DNA of 64,000 nt from Thiohalocapsa sp963698775 (GTDB lineage Bacteria > Pseudomonadota > Gammaproteobacteria > Chromatiales > Chromatiaceae), in the NCBI GenBank assembly GCA_963698775.1, contig CAVOSE010000072.1, positions 48,592 through 112,591 of the forward strand, written 5' to 3'. How positions within the stretch are numbered: position 1 is the first letter of the stretch; the number at the start of each line of letters is the position of its first letter. Under the pieces are notes generated by a model. It was given only the letters and a program-made list of their open reading frames with translations. It searched no databases and was not told the origin of the DNA. The position numbers and the translations under genes are program-made. This document shows, one piece after another, positions 26,113-35,332 of the stretch.

Positions 26113-26978
26113 AGGGCGTCGATCTGACCGTCGAAGAAGGCGATTTCTTTGCGCTGTTGGGTCCCAACGGGGCTGGCAAGTCGACGCTGATCGGGATCTT
26201 GACGTCGCTGGTCAACAAGTCCGGCGGCAGCGTGGAGGTGTTCGGTCACGACCTCGACCTCGAGCCCGAGCAGGTCAAATCCCTGCTCGGGGTCGTGCCC
26301 CAGGAGTTCAACTTCAATTTGTTCTTGCCCGTGGCCGAGGTCGTGATCAATCAGGCCGGCTACTTCGGCATTCCGCGCGCCGAGGCGCGCGAGCGGGCCG
26401 AGTTCTACCTACGCAAGCTCGATCTCTGGGATCGGCGCAAGAGCGAGATGCGGCTGCTGTCGGGCGGCATGAAGCGCCGCCTGATGATTGCCCGCGCGCT
26501 GGTGCATCGGCCACGGTTGTTGATCTTGGACGAGCCCACCGCCGGTGTCGACATCGAGATCCGCCGCAGCATGTGGGCCTATCTGCGCGAGCTGAACGCC
26601 GGCGGTACCACCATCATTCTGACGACGCATTATCTGGAAGAGGCCGAGAGCCTGTGCCGGACCATCGCGATCATTGATCATGGCCGTATCGAGGCGGTTG
26701 CCGATACCGCGGCGCTGCTTGCCGGGCTCGATACCGAGACCTTCGTGCTCGATCTGAAGGGGGCCGCCGACGTGCTGCCGGTGTTGGACGGCTTTGTGCT
26801 AGAGCGCATCGACGCGCGCACGCTGGAGGTGCACGTCAGCCGCGAGCAGAGCATCAACGCCTTGTTCGCGGCCCTGTCTCGTGGCGGCATCGAGGTGATG
26901 AGTCTGCGCAATAAGCAAAACCGGTTGGAAAAACTGTTTCTGGACATGGTCGATCAGGGGCGCGGGAAGGCCGCATGA
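26052..26978 (+). CDS. ABC transporter ATP-binding protein (YadG-like)
   Basis: A 308-residue ATPase of an ABC-2-type exporter. Walker A GPNGAGKS is near residue 38, signature LSGGMKRRLMIARAL near 139, Walker B LLILDEPTAGVD, and the switch His in TTHYLEEAE. Length and sequence are closest to the YadG group, whose substrate is unknown. It overlaps the permease gene by 4 nt (ATGA). Confidence 0.9.
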   Translation: MPALIARQLSKTYRNGFEALKGVDLTVEEGDFFALLGPNGAGKSTLIGILTSLVNKSGGSVEVFGHDLDLEPEQVKSLLGVVPQEFNFNLFLPVAEVVINQAGYFGIPRAEARERAEFYLRKLDLWDRRKSEMRLLSGGMKRRLMIARALVHRPRLLILDEPTAGVDIEIRRSMWAYLRELNAGGTTIILTTHYLEEAESLCRTIAIIDHGRIEAVADTAALLAGLDTETFVLDLKGAADVLPVLDGFVLERIDARTLEVHVSREQSINALFAALSRGGIEVMSLRNKQNRLEKLFLDMVDQGRGKAA

Positions 26979-27763
26979 AACGCGATAGCAACCGCTGGCA
27001 ACGTTACTGGGTCACCTTCTCGACGCTGCTGAACAAGGAGGTCACGCGCTTCTCGCGCATCTGGGTGCAGACGGTGTTGCCCTCGGCCATCACCACCACG
27101 CTGTACTTCGTGATTTTCGGCCAATTGATCGGCGATCGCATCGGCGAGATGGGTGGCTTCGCCTACATGGACTTCATCGTCCCGGGGTTGGTGCTGATGG
27201 CGGTGATCACCAATTCGTACAGCAACGTCGTTTCGTCCTTTTACAGCAGCAAATTCTCGCGTTATGTCGAGGAGCTGCTGGTCTCGCCTGCGCCCAGTTG
27301 GGTGATCCTCGCGGGGTACGTTGCCGGCGGTGTGGTGCGGGGGTTGATCGTCGGTGTCGTGGTCATGACCGTGGCGATGCTGTTTACTGACCTCAGCGTG
27401 TACAGCTACCCGATCACGTTGCTGGTGTTCGTCCTGACATCGATCCTGTTTGCCCTGGGCGGTTTCATCAACGCGGTCTATGCCAACAGCTTCGATGACA
27501 TCTCCATCGTTCCAACCTTTGTCTTGACGCCGCTCACCTATCTCGGTGGCGTGTTCTACTCCATCGAACTGTTGCCAGAATTTTGGCAGACCCTGTCGCT
27601 GGCCAATCCGGTCCTGTATATGGTCAACGCGTTTCGCTACGGGCTGCTCGGGGTCAGCGACATCCCGCTGTTCATCGCCTTTGGGCTGATTCTTGGCTTC
27701 ATCGTTATGCTGGCCTATTTCAGTCTGTCCCTGCTAGAACGCGGGGTTGGCATCAAGAGCTGA
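26975..27763 (+). CDS. ABC-2 type transporter permease (YadH-like)
   Basis: The 262-residue permease has six predicted membrane helices in the usual ABC-2 arrangement. Motifs include an N-terminal amphipathic segment (LLNKEVTRFSRIWVQ) and PLTYLGGVFYSIELLP before the last helices, as in YadH. It forms a half-transporter with the preceding ATPase. Exported substrate unknown. Confidence 0.9.
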   Translation: MKRDSNRWQRYWVTFSTLLNKEVTRFSRIWVQTVLPSAITTTLYFVIFGQLIGDRIGEMGGFAYMDFIVPGLVLMAVITNSYSNVVSSFYSSKFSRYVEELLVSPAPSWVILAGYVAGGVVRGLIVGVVVMTVAMLFTDLSVYSYPITLLVFVLTSILFALGGFINAVYANSFDDISIVPTFVLTPLTYLGGVFYSIELLPEFWQTLSLANPVLYMVNAFRYGLLGVSDIPLFIAFGLILGFIVMLAYFSLSLLERGVGIKS

Positions 27764-27951
27764 TGGACTGCGCCACAGGTCTTTGGCGGCAGAGGCGGCC
27801 GCGGGTTCGTCAGTCAGGTGCAAGCTTTTGCTTGTGACAGGCGGCATGCGATGGGATCATTAACCCGCTGAAGCGAAAGGTCATGGTGGCATCTGGAACG
27901 GGTCCAGCCATGGCCGCCGTCCATTTCCGCCGAGAATAGCCGTCCGTCAGT

Positions 27952-30378
27952 ATGACAAAATCTTCACGCCCAGCCCCCCGCCGCCGCAAGGGCGGTATCG
28001 GTTTTTGGGGCTTCTTGTTGCGCGCATTCTTCCTCGTGACGCTCGCTGTGGGAATGGTGGTGGGTTTCTACGGTGTCCACCTCGACAAGGTCGTGCGCGC
28101 CAAATTCGAGGGCAAGCGCTGGGCATTGCCGGCCCGCGTCTACGCACGTCCGCTAGAGCTGTACGTGGGTCGGCGGCTGACCCGCGACGAGTTGGTGGGC
28201 GAGCTCGGGCGGCTCGGTTATCGCGAGGGCGCAGACGCCGGTCGTGACGGTGGCTGGCGTGTCGACGGCGACCTTATTCTGATCCAGAGCCGGGAGTTCC
28301 GCTTCTGGGACGGTAAGGAGCCTGCGCGCCGATTCGCCGTCAAGCTCGACGACGACATGGTCACGGATCTGTACGATGCCGACAGCGGATCGCCGTTGGC
28401 GTTGGTGCGTTTGGACCCGGCGCTGATCGCGAGTATCTACCCCACGCACAATGAGGACCGCGTACTGCTGCGGCGCGAGCAATTGCCGGACAGTCTGGTC
28501 AAGACCCTGCTGGCGGTAGAAGATCGCAAGTTCTATCAGCACCAGGGTATCGATCCCAAGGGCATCGCCCGGGCCGCTTTCGAAAACCTGATGGCGGGGC
28601 GCACGGTGCAGGGTGCGAGCACCCTGACGCAGCAGTTGGTCAAGAACTTCTACCTGACGCAGGAGCGCACCCTCGAGCGTAAACTCAACGAGGCCTACAT
28701 GGCCCTGTTGCTGGACCGCCGTTACGCCAAGGACGAAATCCTGACGGCCTATGCCAACGAGGTCTACATGGGCCAGGACGGCAGCCGTGGCATTCATGGC
28801 TTCGGTCTTGCCAGCCGTTTCTATTTCGACCGCGAACTCGACGAGTTGGGTATCCCCGAGACGGCCATGCTGGTCGGCATCCTTAAGGGGCCGTCTGAGT
28901 TCAACCCGCGACGTAATCCCGACAAGGTGCTGGAACGGCGCAATCTGGTCATCGATCTGATGGCCCATCATCAGATTATTTCCGTGGTCGACGCCGAGGC
29001 CGCCAAGCAGATGCCGCTCGGCCTGCGCGACGGCGGTGCTCAGCCAACCGGCGACTACCCCTCGTTTATCCAATTGGTGCGCCGCCAACTGCAGCGGGAC
29101 TATCGCGAGGAAGACCTGCGTTCGGAGGGACTGCGCATCTTCACCACGCTCGATCCCTTGGCTCAGGCCGATGTGGAGCAGGCGGTTCGCGAACGCCTGC
29201 CGGCACTGGACAAACAGCGCGGCTTTCAACTCGGCACGCTGGAGACTGCGGCGGTCGTCACGTCCGTGGCCCAGGGCGAGGTGCTGGCCCTGGTCGGCGG
29301 GCGCGATCCCGCCTTTGCTGGCTTCAATCGGGCATTGGATGCGATTCGCCCCATCGGCTCGTTGATCAAGCCCGTTATCTACCTGACCGCGCTGGCACAG
29401 CCAGAGCGTTATTCGTTGGTGACGCCCATCGCCGACAAACCCGTGTCATTGCGCGTCGGCGGCAAGCTCTGGAAGCCGAAGAACTATGATCATAGCGTGC
29501 ACGGCAACGTGCCTCTTTATCGTGCGTTGGTGAAGTCCTACAACCTGGCGACGGTGAATCTCGGGCTCGCGTTAGGGGTCGATCGGGTGGCGCAGATGCT
29601 CTACGACCTCGGTGCGGTGCGCGATATCAATGCGGTACCCGCTATGCTGCTGGGGTCCGTGTCGCTGCCGCCCATCGAGGTTGCGCAGGTCTATCAGACC
29701 ATCGCGGCCGGCGGTTTTCGCGCGCCGTTGCGCACCATCCGCGAGGTGCTCGATGCCTCCGGCAGGCCGTTGAACCGCTATCCGTTGGCGGTGGAGCCGG
29801 TCGTGACCGACGATGCCGCCTATCTCACGCAATGGGCCATGCGCCGGGTCGTCAAACAGGGCACCGCTACCTGGCTCAACAAGCGGCTGCCCGCGGAGCT
29901 TGTGGTTGCGGGCAAGACCGGCACCACCAACGACATGCGCGACAGTTGGTTCGCGGGTTTCAGCGGCGACAAGGTGGTCGTAACCTGGGTTGGCCGCGAC
30001 GACAATCAGCCAACCAAATTGTCTGGCTCTACCGGCGCGCTGCGCCTATGGGGGGACATCATGGCGCGGCTCGATAGTCAGCCGCTGAGTGATCTACCGC
30101 CGGACAGCGTGGTCGTAGCCAGTGCCTGCGGAAGCTCGGGCATCCCATTCAGTCGCGGCCATGTCGGAGCCTGCGGTGGGCGTGGCGGTGACGGCGGCGA
30201 TGGCAATAGTGATGGTCGGCGCGTTGCCCGCGCGCCGTCCGCGCCCCAGCAGTCGGCCCCGGTGGTTGCTCAAGAGACCTCGCGTCCGAAACCGAAACCC
30301 GAGCCACGAGCACGTCAGCCTGAGCGTGAACAGCAACGTAACGCCAGCCCCTTTATGAGTGATTTCTACGGAAACTGA
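27952..30378 (+). CDS. mrcB: Penicillin-binding protein 1B
   Basis: A bifunctional class A peptidoglycan synthase of 808 residues. A cytoplasmic basic tail and one membrane helix (about 16-40) precede a UB2H-like domain (about 70-150). A GT51 glycosyltransferase domain follows (EDRKFYQHQGIDPKG, then QGASTLTQQLVKN). The transpeptidase domain has the acylated Ser470 in GSLIKP, the SYN motif (KSYNLAT) and KTGT at 655-658. The Ser/Gly/Pro-rich C-terminus is unstructured. A lipoprotein gene starts 2 bp after its stop. Confidence 0.95.
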   Translation: MTKSSRPAPRRRKGGIGFWGFLLRAFFLVTLAVGMVVGFYGVHLDKVVRAKFEGKRWALPARVYARPLELYVGRRLTRDELVGELGRLGYREGADAGRDGGWRVDGDLILIQSREFRFWDGKEPARRFAVKLDDDMVTDLYDADSGSPLALVRLDPALIASIYPTHNEDRVLLRREQLPDSLVKTLLAVEDRKFYQHQGIDPKGIARAAFENLMAGRTVQGASTLTQQLVKNFYLTQERTLERKLNEAYMALLLDRRYAKDEILTAYANEVYMGQDGSRGIHGFGLASRFYFDRELDELGIPETAMLVGILKGPSEFNPRRNPDKVLERRNLVIDLMAHHQIISVVDAEAAKQMPLGLRDGGAQPTGDYPSFIQLVRRQLQRDYREEDLRSEGLRIFTTLDPLAQADVEQAVRERLPALDKQRGFQLGTLETAAVVTSVAQGEVLALVGGRDPAFAGFNRALDAIRPIGSLIKPVIYLTALAQPERYSLVTPIADKPVSLRVGGKLWKPKNYDHSVHGNVPLYRALVKSYNLATVNLGLALGVDRVAQMLYDLGAVRDINAVPAMLLGSVSLPPIEVAQVYQTIAAGGFRAPLRTIREVLDASGRPLNRYPLAVEPVVTDDAAYLTQWAMRRVVKQGTATWLNKRLPAELVVAGKTGTTNDMRDSWFAGFSGDKVVVTWVGRDDNQPTKLSGSTGALRLWGDIMARLDSQPLSDLPPDSVVVASACGSSGIPFSRGHVGACGGRGGDGGDGNSDGRRVARAPSAPQQSAPVVAQETSRPKPKPEPRARQPEREQQRNASPFMSDFYGN

Positions 30379-30380
30379 AG

Positions 30381-31352
30381 ATGTACAGAGCAATTCCGGT
30401 GGTTCTGATGCCGCTACTGGTCACGGCCTGTGCGCTACCGGAGCGCACTGAGCCGCCCGCGCCCATCGTCGAGTCGAGTCGGCCGGCGCAGCAGCCCGTG
30501 GTGGCGGCGTCGAAGCCTGAGCCCAAGCCCGAGCCTGCACCCGCCCCGGCGCCTGCCAAGCCGCGCCCGACGACGGTCTATGCCTATACCCCGCCAGAGT
30601 CGATCCCGGATCCCAAGCCGGAGCCGCCACCGGCTGAAGCCGCCGCTGCAACGCCAGCGCCAAACGCAGCCCCAACCCCAGGCAAAGTTCCAGCCCCGGC
30701 TCCGCAGGCCAAGCAATCTGCTGCCGCCTCGGCGCCGAAGACAGCAGCCAAGCCGACTCCTCAACCCGCGCCGCAGACAGCCAGCAAGCCGCCCGCCGCG
30801 ACCCCCCCGGCACAACAGCCCGCGGCAGCGGCGAAACCACCACCTCCGGTTGCACAAGCGCCCAAGCCGGCTGCCCCAAGCGCCCCACCCGCCGCGCCTT
30901 CAAAACCGGCTGCAGCGGCTCCTGCGGCGCCGTCGACGCCAGAACCGGCGACACCTCCCGCACCAGCCGCGCCGCCAGCCCCCCAGGTCGCTGCGGCGGC
31001 GCCGCCACGGTCACCGCTGGCACCTTCCACGATGCCGCCAGCGGTGGATGCGCTCGCCGGCCGTGCCGAGCAGCAGCGCCAGACCGGTGACTATGGCGGC
31101 GCCGCGGCAACGCTGGAGCGCGCCCTGCGGATCGAGCCCCAGCAGGCGTACTTGTGGAACCGGTTGGCCAGGGTTCGGCTGGAGCAGGGGCTTGGCTCCC
31201 AGGCCGGCAACTTGGCCGCGCGTTCCAACGCACTGGCCGGCGATCAGGCCAAGCTAAAACAGAACAACTGGGATGTCATCGCCACCGTTCGGCGTCAGTC
31301 CGGCGATGTCCAGGGGGCCCTGGAGGCGGAACGCATGGCCGGCGGCGGCTGA
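30381..31352 (+). CDS. TPR lipoprotein, probable LpoP-type activator of PBP1B
   Basis: A 323-residue lipoprotein with lipobox LLVTAC (lipidated Cys17). It has a proline- and alanine-rich linker of about 200 residues, then a C-terminal TPR-like domain (about 225-320). In Pseudomonas the TPR lipoprotein LpoP is encoded beside ponB/mrcB and activates PBP1b from the outer membrane, and a long disordered linker would let it span the periplasm. The identical placement 2 bp after mrcB supports that role here. Function is inferred from context and architecture. Confidence 0.72.
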   Translation: MYRAIPVVLMPLLVTACALPERTEPPAPIVESSRPAQQPVVAASKPEPKPEPAPAPAPAKPRPTTVYAYTPPESIPDPKPEPPPAEAAAATPAPNAAPTPGKVPAPAPQAKQSAAASAPKTAAKPTPQPAPQTASKPPAATPPAQQPAAAAKPPPPVAQAPKPAAPSAPPAAPSKPAAAAPAAPSTPEPATPPAPAAPPAPQVAAAAPPRSPLAPSTMPPAVDALAGRAEQQRQTGDYGGAAATLERALRIEPQQAYLWNRLARVRLEQGLGSQAGNLAARSNALAGDQAKLKQNNWDVIATVRRQSGDVQGALEAERMAGGG

Positions 31353-31356
31353 GGCA

Positions 31357-33306
31357 ATGCCAACCCCGGTGGCGGCGCTGGTCGATGACGCCTTCGCCGC
31401 CGATGGTCTGCTTGCCGAGCGCCTCGACGGCTTCAGCAGCAGACCTCAGCAGCGGGCCATGGCGGCCGCCGTCGCGGAGGTGATCGCCGCTGGCGACATG
31501 CTGATCTGCGAGGCCGGCACCGGCACCGGCAAGACCTTCGCCTACCTGGTGCCGGCCCTGTCCAGTGGTCGCAAGGTCATTGTCTCCACGGGTACCCGCA
31601 ACCTGCAGGACCAGCTGTTTCATCGCGATATTCCGCGGATTCGCGAGGCCCTCGGCAAGCCAGTGCGGGTCGCGTTGCTGAAGGGGCGCGGCAACTACCT
31701 GTGCCGGCATCGGCTCGATCTTGCCGGGGCCGACACGGCGGCGCTGCGACCGGAGGTCCGCCGTGATCTGGGCCAGGTGCAGCACTGGGCCAAGGCGACC
31801 CGCTCCGGTGACATCGCCGAACTGGCCTTACCGGAAGATGCGGCGGTCTGGCCCACGGTGACATCCACCGCCGACAACTGCCTCGGGCAGGAATGCCCGG
31901 CCTGGTCGAATTGCCACCTGGTGGAGGCGCGGCGTCGTGCCCAGGAGGCCGAGATGGTGGTCATCAACCATCATCTGCTCTGCGCCGACATGGCCCTGCG
32001 CGAGGAAGGCTTCGGCGAGGTGCTGCCGGGCGCGGACTGCATCATCGTCGACGAGGCACATCAGTTGCCGGACGTGGCGGCGAGCTTCTTCGGCCTGTCC
32101 ATCAGCAGCCGGCAGCTGTTGGATCTGGCCCGCGACGTGGTACAGGAATATACCAACGAAGCCGGGGATGCCCCTGAGATCCCGCTGCTGGCGGCAGAAC
32201 TCACACCGGCGGTGCGCGCGCTGCGGCAGGGGCTTGGCGGTTCGGACCGTCGAGCACCTTGGCAGGAGCTGGAGGCCGCGCCCGACGTACAGACAGCGTT
32301 GGACGACCTCGGGCAGGCACTGGGCCAACTCGGGGCAGCCCTGGAGGCTCTATCTGGGCGCGGCAAGGGGCTCGACCATTGCCTTGCGCGCGTCAAGGCC
32401 GTCGATGCGCGGCTGGCGCAGTTGACTGGTGCCGCCGACGAGGCACAGGTGCGTTGGTTTGACGTCCATGGGTCGGGCTTTCGGCTCAATCAGACACCGC
32501 TGGACGTGGCGGACATCTTTTGCGCCTATCGCGAACGCCATCCCCTTGCCTGGGTGTTCACATCGGCGACCCTGGCCGTCGGCGAGTCCTTTACGCATTT
32601 CTCCTCGCAGATCGGCGCTGAAGAGGCCCGTACCGCGCGCTGGGACAGCCCGTTCGATTATCCGAACCAGGCGCTGTGGTATGTCCCGCGTGGTATGCCC
32701 GACCCGACCGCCCCGGACTACGGGCCGCACTTTGCGGAGCTGAGCCTTGAATTGCTCTCCATGAGTCGCGGCCGTGCCTTTTTGTTGTTCACCAGCCATC
32801 GTGCCCTGCGCGAGGCGGCTACCTTGCTCGACAGCCGGCTGGAGTACCCGATGCTGGTGCAGGGGACGGCGCCGCGGGCGGAATTGATCGATCGTTTCCG
32901 GCGACTCGGTAACGCGGTCCTGCTCGGCAGTGCCAGCTTTTGGGAAGGGGTCGACGTCCGCGGCGACGCACTCAGCTGCGTCATTATCGATCGCTTGCCG
33001 TTCGCGTCCCCGTCGGACCCAATCCTGCAGGCGCGCATGGACGCACTACGCAAACGCGGCGGCAATCCGTTTCGCGACTACCAGCTACCTCAGGCAGTGA
33101 TTGCCCTGAAGCAGGGCGCGGGACGTTTGATTCGCGATGCCGCCGATCGGGGCGTGCTGGTGGTCTGCGACCCGCGCCTACTCCGGCGCAGCTATGGGCA
33201 TGCCTTTCTGAACAGCCTCCCGCCCATGGCTCGCACGCGTGACCCCGAAGAGGTGCGCGCCTTCTTTGAGGATGCGCCAAACAGCAATGCCCTGTCGGAC
33301 GCCTGA
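31357..33306 (+). CDS. yoaA: DinG-family ATP-dependent helicase YoaA
   Basis: An XPD/DinG-type superfamily 2 helicase of 649 residues. Visible motifs are Walker A EAGTGTGKT near residue 50, DEAH-type VDEAH, and the C-terminal motif VI region in QGAGRLIRD. Four cysteines between motifs Ia and II (CRH, CLGQEC and a later Cys) fit the iron-sulfur domain. YoaA works with the clamp-loader chi subunit in damage tolerance in E. coli. The ATG at 31357 gives the family length. Confidence 0.88.
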   Translation: MPTPVAALVDDAFAADGLLAERLDGFSSRPQQRAMAAAVAEVIAAGDMLICEAGTGTGKTFAYLVPALSSGRKVIVSTGTRNLQDQLFHRDIPRIREALGKPVRVALLKGRGNYLCRHRLDLAGADTAALRPEVRRDLGQVQHWAKATRSGDIAELALPEDAAVWPTVTSTADNCLGQECPAWSNCHLVEARRRAQEAEMVVINHHLLCADMALREEGFGEVLPGADCIIVDEAHQLPDVAASFFGLSISSRQLLDLARDVVQEYTNEAGDAPEIPLLAAELTPAVRALRQGLGGSDRRAPWQELEAAPDVQTALDDLGQALGQLGAALEALSGRGKGLDHCLARVKAVDARLAQLTGAADEAQVRWFDVHGSGFRLNQTPLDVADIFCAYRERHPLAWVFTSATLAVGESFTHFSSQIGAEEARTARWDSPFDYPNQALWYVPRGMPDPTAPDYGPHFAELSLELLSMSRGRAFLLFTSHRALREAATLLDSRLEYPMLVQGTAPRAELIDRFRRLGNAVLLGSASFWEGVDVRGDALSCVIIDRLPFASPSDPILQARMDALRKRGGNPFRDYQLPQAVIALKQGAGRLIRDAADRGVLVVCDPRLLRRSYGHAFLNSLPPMARTRDPEEVRAFFEDAPNSNALSDA

Positions 33307-33829
33307 ACTGACCGCTCCCGTTCTCGCCTCTGAGAAGACGCAACGAGAGGCGATCCCGGCCGCCGACATCTTCGGCGGGACGCGCGTGGTGTATCGGCCG
33401 GGACAGACCTACATCGAATTCCCGCGGGCCATGCTCGGCCTGCGGCTCCCCCACCGTGCCCAGGCGTCGGCAGCAGAGCAATCCGCCCTTTCCCAACCGC
33501 TGCCGACGGACCTCGCGGGGCTGGTGGAACTGCAAATCGAGTCGTTACTCCCCGACCAAGCCGCGCCGGTCGACCTGGTCGCGGAAACCCTCGGGACGAG
33601 CAGACGCAGCCTTCAGCGAAGCCTCGCCGTTCAAGGAGTCAGCTACACGGACCTGCTGACGGCGGTCCGAGTGCGCCGAGCCGCAACTTGGCTGGAGCGC
33701 ACCGACAAGCCGGTGATGGAGATTGCGTTCGATCTCGGATACACCGATGCCTCCAACTTCACCCGCGCCTTTCGCCGGCAGACCGGCGTCTCACCGCAGG
33801 CCTTCCGCGACACCGCCGGACGCGACTGA
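33287..33829 (+). pseudogene. Remnant of an AraC-family regulator (C-terminal part)
   Basis: The last ~100 residues are a complete AraC-type double helix-turn-helix: SRRSLQRSLAVQGVSYTDLL, then EIAFDLGYTDASNFTRAFRR and SPQAF. Only a short stub of the N-terminal sensing domain precedes it. The frame opens inside the yoaA end with no credible start, so it is a 5'-truncated gene. The Tn3-type terminal repeat starts 3 bp after its stop. Confidence 0.75.
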
Positions 33830-33831
33830 TA

Positions 33832-33870
33832 GGGGTCACTCCATAGAACGGAGAATATTGTACGCTAAGG
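33832..33870 (+). repeat. Tn3-family terminal inverted repeat (left end)
   Basis: The repeat opens with GGGGTCACTCCATAGAACGG and closes with TATTGTACGCTAAGG, the classical Tn3-family outer and inner boxes. It lies 2 bp after the AraC remnant's stop. The opposite end was not found; no sequence resembling the reverse complement (CCTTAGCGTAC...GACCCC) occurs near 36 kb. Confidence 0.8.
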
Positions 33871-33886
33871 CTCGCGCAGGCCGTTG

Positions 33887-34294
33887 TCAGTGTGCCCAGT
33901 TCTCCGTTGTGAGCCCTGCTACCCGACCGAACTCCCGCAAATTGTTGCTCACCAGGATCAGGCCGGAAGCCATAGCGTGTGCCGCGATCCAAAGATCGTT
34001 GGCCCCGATTGGTGTCCCTGCGCGTTCCAGCGCAGCTCGGATGCGGGCATAGTGCGACGGACTGTTGTCCGGCAGCGCCAACACGGGGACAAGTTCGACG
34101 AAGCGTTGCAGTCGCTCCGCAACCTGTTTCGGATGCTGGCTCTTCTCCGCGCCGAGCAACAACTCGCCGTAGGTCATCATCGACATCCCAACCTCACCCG
34201 GGTGCAGGCGCTCGAATCGACCTGCGACCTCCGGTGGCCACCGTTTGGCGATGTAGATGCAGATGTTGGTGCCGAGTAGATATCTCAGCGGCAT
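33887..34294 (-). CDS. vapC: VapC-type PIN toxin with first catalytic Asp lost (D8G)
   Basis: A 135-residue PIN-domain toxin in a vapBC pair. The usual opening LLDTN is LLGTN here: codon GGC replaces GAC, so residue 8 is Gly. The remaining acidic site residues look present: Glu in MTYGELLLG and Asp in GANDLWIA. The later VSNNLREF box is intact. Because Asp8 coordinates the metal ion, this toxin is probably inactive. The ATG at 34294 overlaps the antitoxin stop; an in-frame TTG at 34297 is also possible. Confidence 0.85.
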   Translation of the reverse strand: MPLRYLLGTNICIYIAKRWPPEVAGRFERLHPGEVGMSMMTYGELLLGAEKSQHPKQVAERLQRFVELVPVLALPDNSPSHYARIRAALERAGTPIGANDLWIAAHAMASGLILVSNNLREFGRVAGLTTENWAH

Positions 34295-34524
34295 CAAAAG
34301 GCTTCGCGGGTCTCGGGAGGCGGGTCCCGTCGTCCCTCGGCGAAGTAGTCCTCGGGCATGAAGGCGAGCAGGTCGAATGCCTCGCGCAGGTTCGCGTGCT
34401 TCTTGCGCAGGATCACCTCTTCACCGCGGCGCAGGATCTCAACCTCATCGACGTCGAACTGGAAACCGTCGGGTAGCTGCACGCTTTGTGATGCTCCGCT
34501 ACGATCGATCTTGGTGGTGGTCAT
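34294..34524 (-). CDS. vapB: VapB-type antitoxin (AbrB/MazE swapped-hairpin)
   Basis: A 76-residue antitoxin with an N-terminal AbrB-like DNA-binding hairpin (SQSVQLPDGFQFDVDEVEI) and a C-terminal toxin-binding tail rich in Glu and Pro. GGAGG lies about 10 nt before the ATG. The stop overlaps vapC. Together they are the passenger module of the Tn3 remnant. Confidence 0.85.
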   Translation of the reverse strand: MTTTKIDRSGASQSVQLPDGFQFDVDEVEILRRGEEVILRKKHANLREAFDLLAFMPEDYFAEGRRDPPPETREAF

Positions 34525-34561
34525 GGCTTTTCAGCCTCCGCTGGGGCGTTGAATTTCTGGT

Positions 34562-35197
34562 TCAGGCTGTGGGCGCCGTGCGTGCTCGAATACCGAGCAC
34601 CCGTTCTCCATGCTCGCGCAGCTCACCGCGAGGACCGACGTAGCGATACAGCGTCGAGCGTGTCACGCCGAGCTCTTCGCACAGTTCGCTGACCTTGGTG
34701 TCGCGGTTCTGCATTGCTGCTTGGGCCAGCCGGACCTGAGTCTTGCTCAGGTCGAAGCGTCGGCTTCCCTTTCGACCTCTGGCACGCGCTGCGGCCAACC
34801 CGGCCTTGGTGCGCTCCCGGATCAACTCCCGCTCGAACTCGGCCAGCGCGGCGAAAATGCCGAACACCAGCTTGCCGCTGGCGGTCGTGGTGTCGATCTC
34901 GGCGCCCTGACCGGCGAGCACCTTGAAACCAATACCTCGTTCGGCAAGGTCCTGCGCCGTATTGACCAGGTGGCGCAGGTCGCGGCCCAGCCGGTCGAGT
35001 TTCCAGACCATCAGGACGTCGCAGGCACGCAAGGCCTTCAGGCACGCTGAAAGCCCCGGTCGATCCTCGCGCTTACCGGATGCATCGTCCCGATAGATCT
35101 GCTCCGGCACGACGCCGGCGGCGACCAAGGCAGCGCGCTGCAGGTCGAGCACCTGGCTGCCGTCGGTCTTCGAGACCCGGGCATATCCGATCAGCAT
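34562..35197 (-). CDS. tnpR: Serine recombinase, Tn3-type resolvase
   Basis: This 211-residue serine resolvase would separate Tn3 cointegrates at res. The catalytic Ser is at about residue 9 (GYARVSKTDGSQ). Further motifs are LDRLGRDLRHLV and the EFERELIRERTKAGLAAARARG hinge, then a C-terminal helix-turn-helix (VSELCEELGVTRSTLYRY). The ATG at 35197 is used; upstream in-frame codons add no conserved residues. It reads away from tnpA. Confidence 0.92.
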   Translation of the reverse strand: MLIGYARVSKTDGSQVLDLQRAALVAAGVVPEQIYRDDASGKREDRPGLSACLKALRACDVLMVWKLDRLGRDLRHLVNTAQDLAERGIGFKVLAGQGAEIDTTTASGKLVFGIFAALAEFERELIRERTKAGLAAARARGRKGSRRFDLSKTQVRLAQAAMQNRDTKVSELCEELGVTRSTLYRYVGPRGELREHGERVLGIRARTAPTA

Positions 35198-35332
35198 GGC
35201 TGCTTCATAAACGAACGTTTGAGCGACGGTGCGGAACAACCCGTTTCAAGACGCCAAGCGTGTTCCTTATTCCGTTGCAGAATCTTCGCATAGTATCGGG
35301 TCATCCAGACAGATTATGTCACCGTTTGCCCG
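35198..35332. promoter_or_regulatory. Candidate res site and divergent promoters between tnpR and tnpA
   Basis: This 135-bp gap lies where Tn3 elements keep res. It holds a short perfect inverted repeat AAACG-AA-CGTTT (35209-35220) and a near-palindrome GACAGATTATGTC (35308-35320), whose outer GACA/TGTC halves resemble resolvase half-sites. The subsite boundaries are not certain from sequence alone. Confidence 0.45.

Noticed and set aside
34562..35197. Prophage or integron integrase
   Set aside because: It is a serine resolvase in Tn3 context, not a tyrosine integrase, and no phage structural genes are near.
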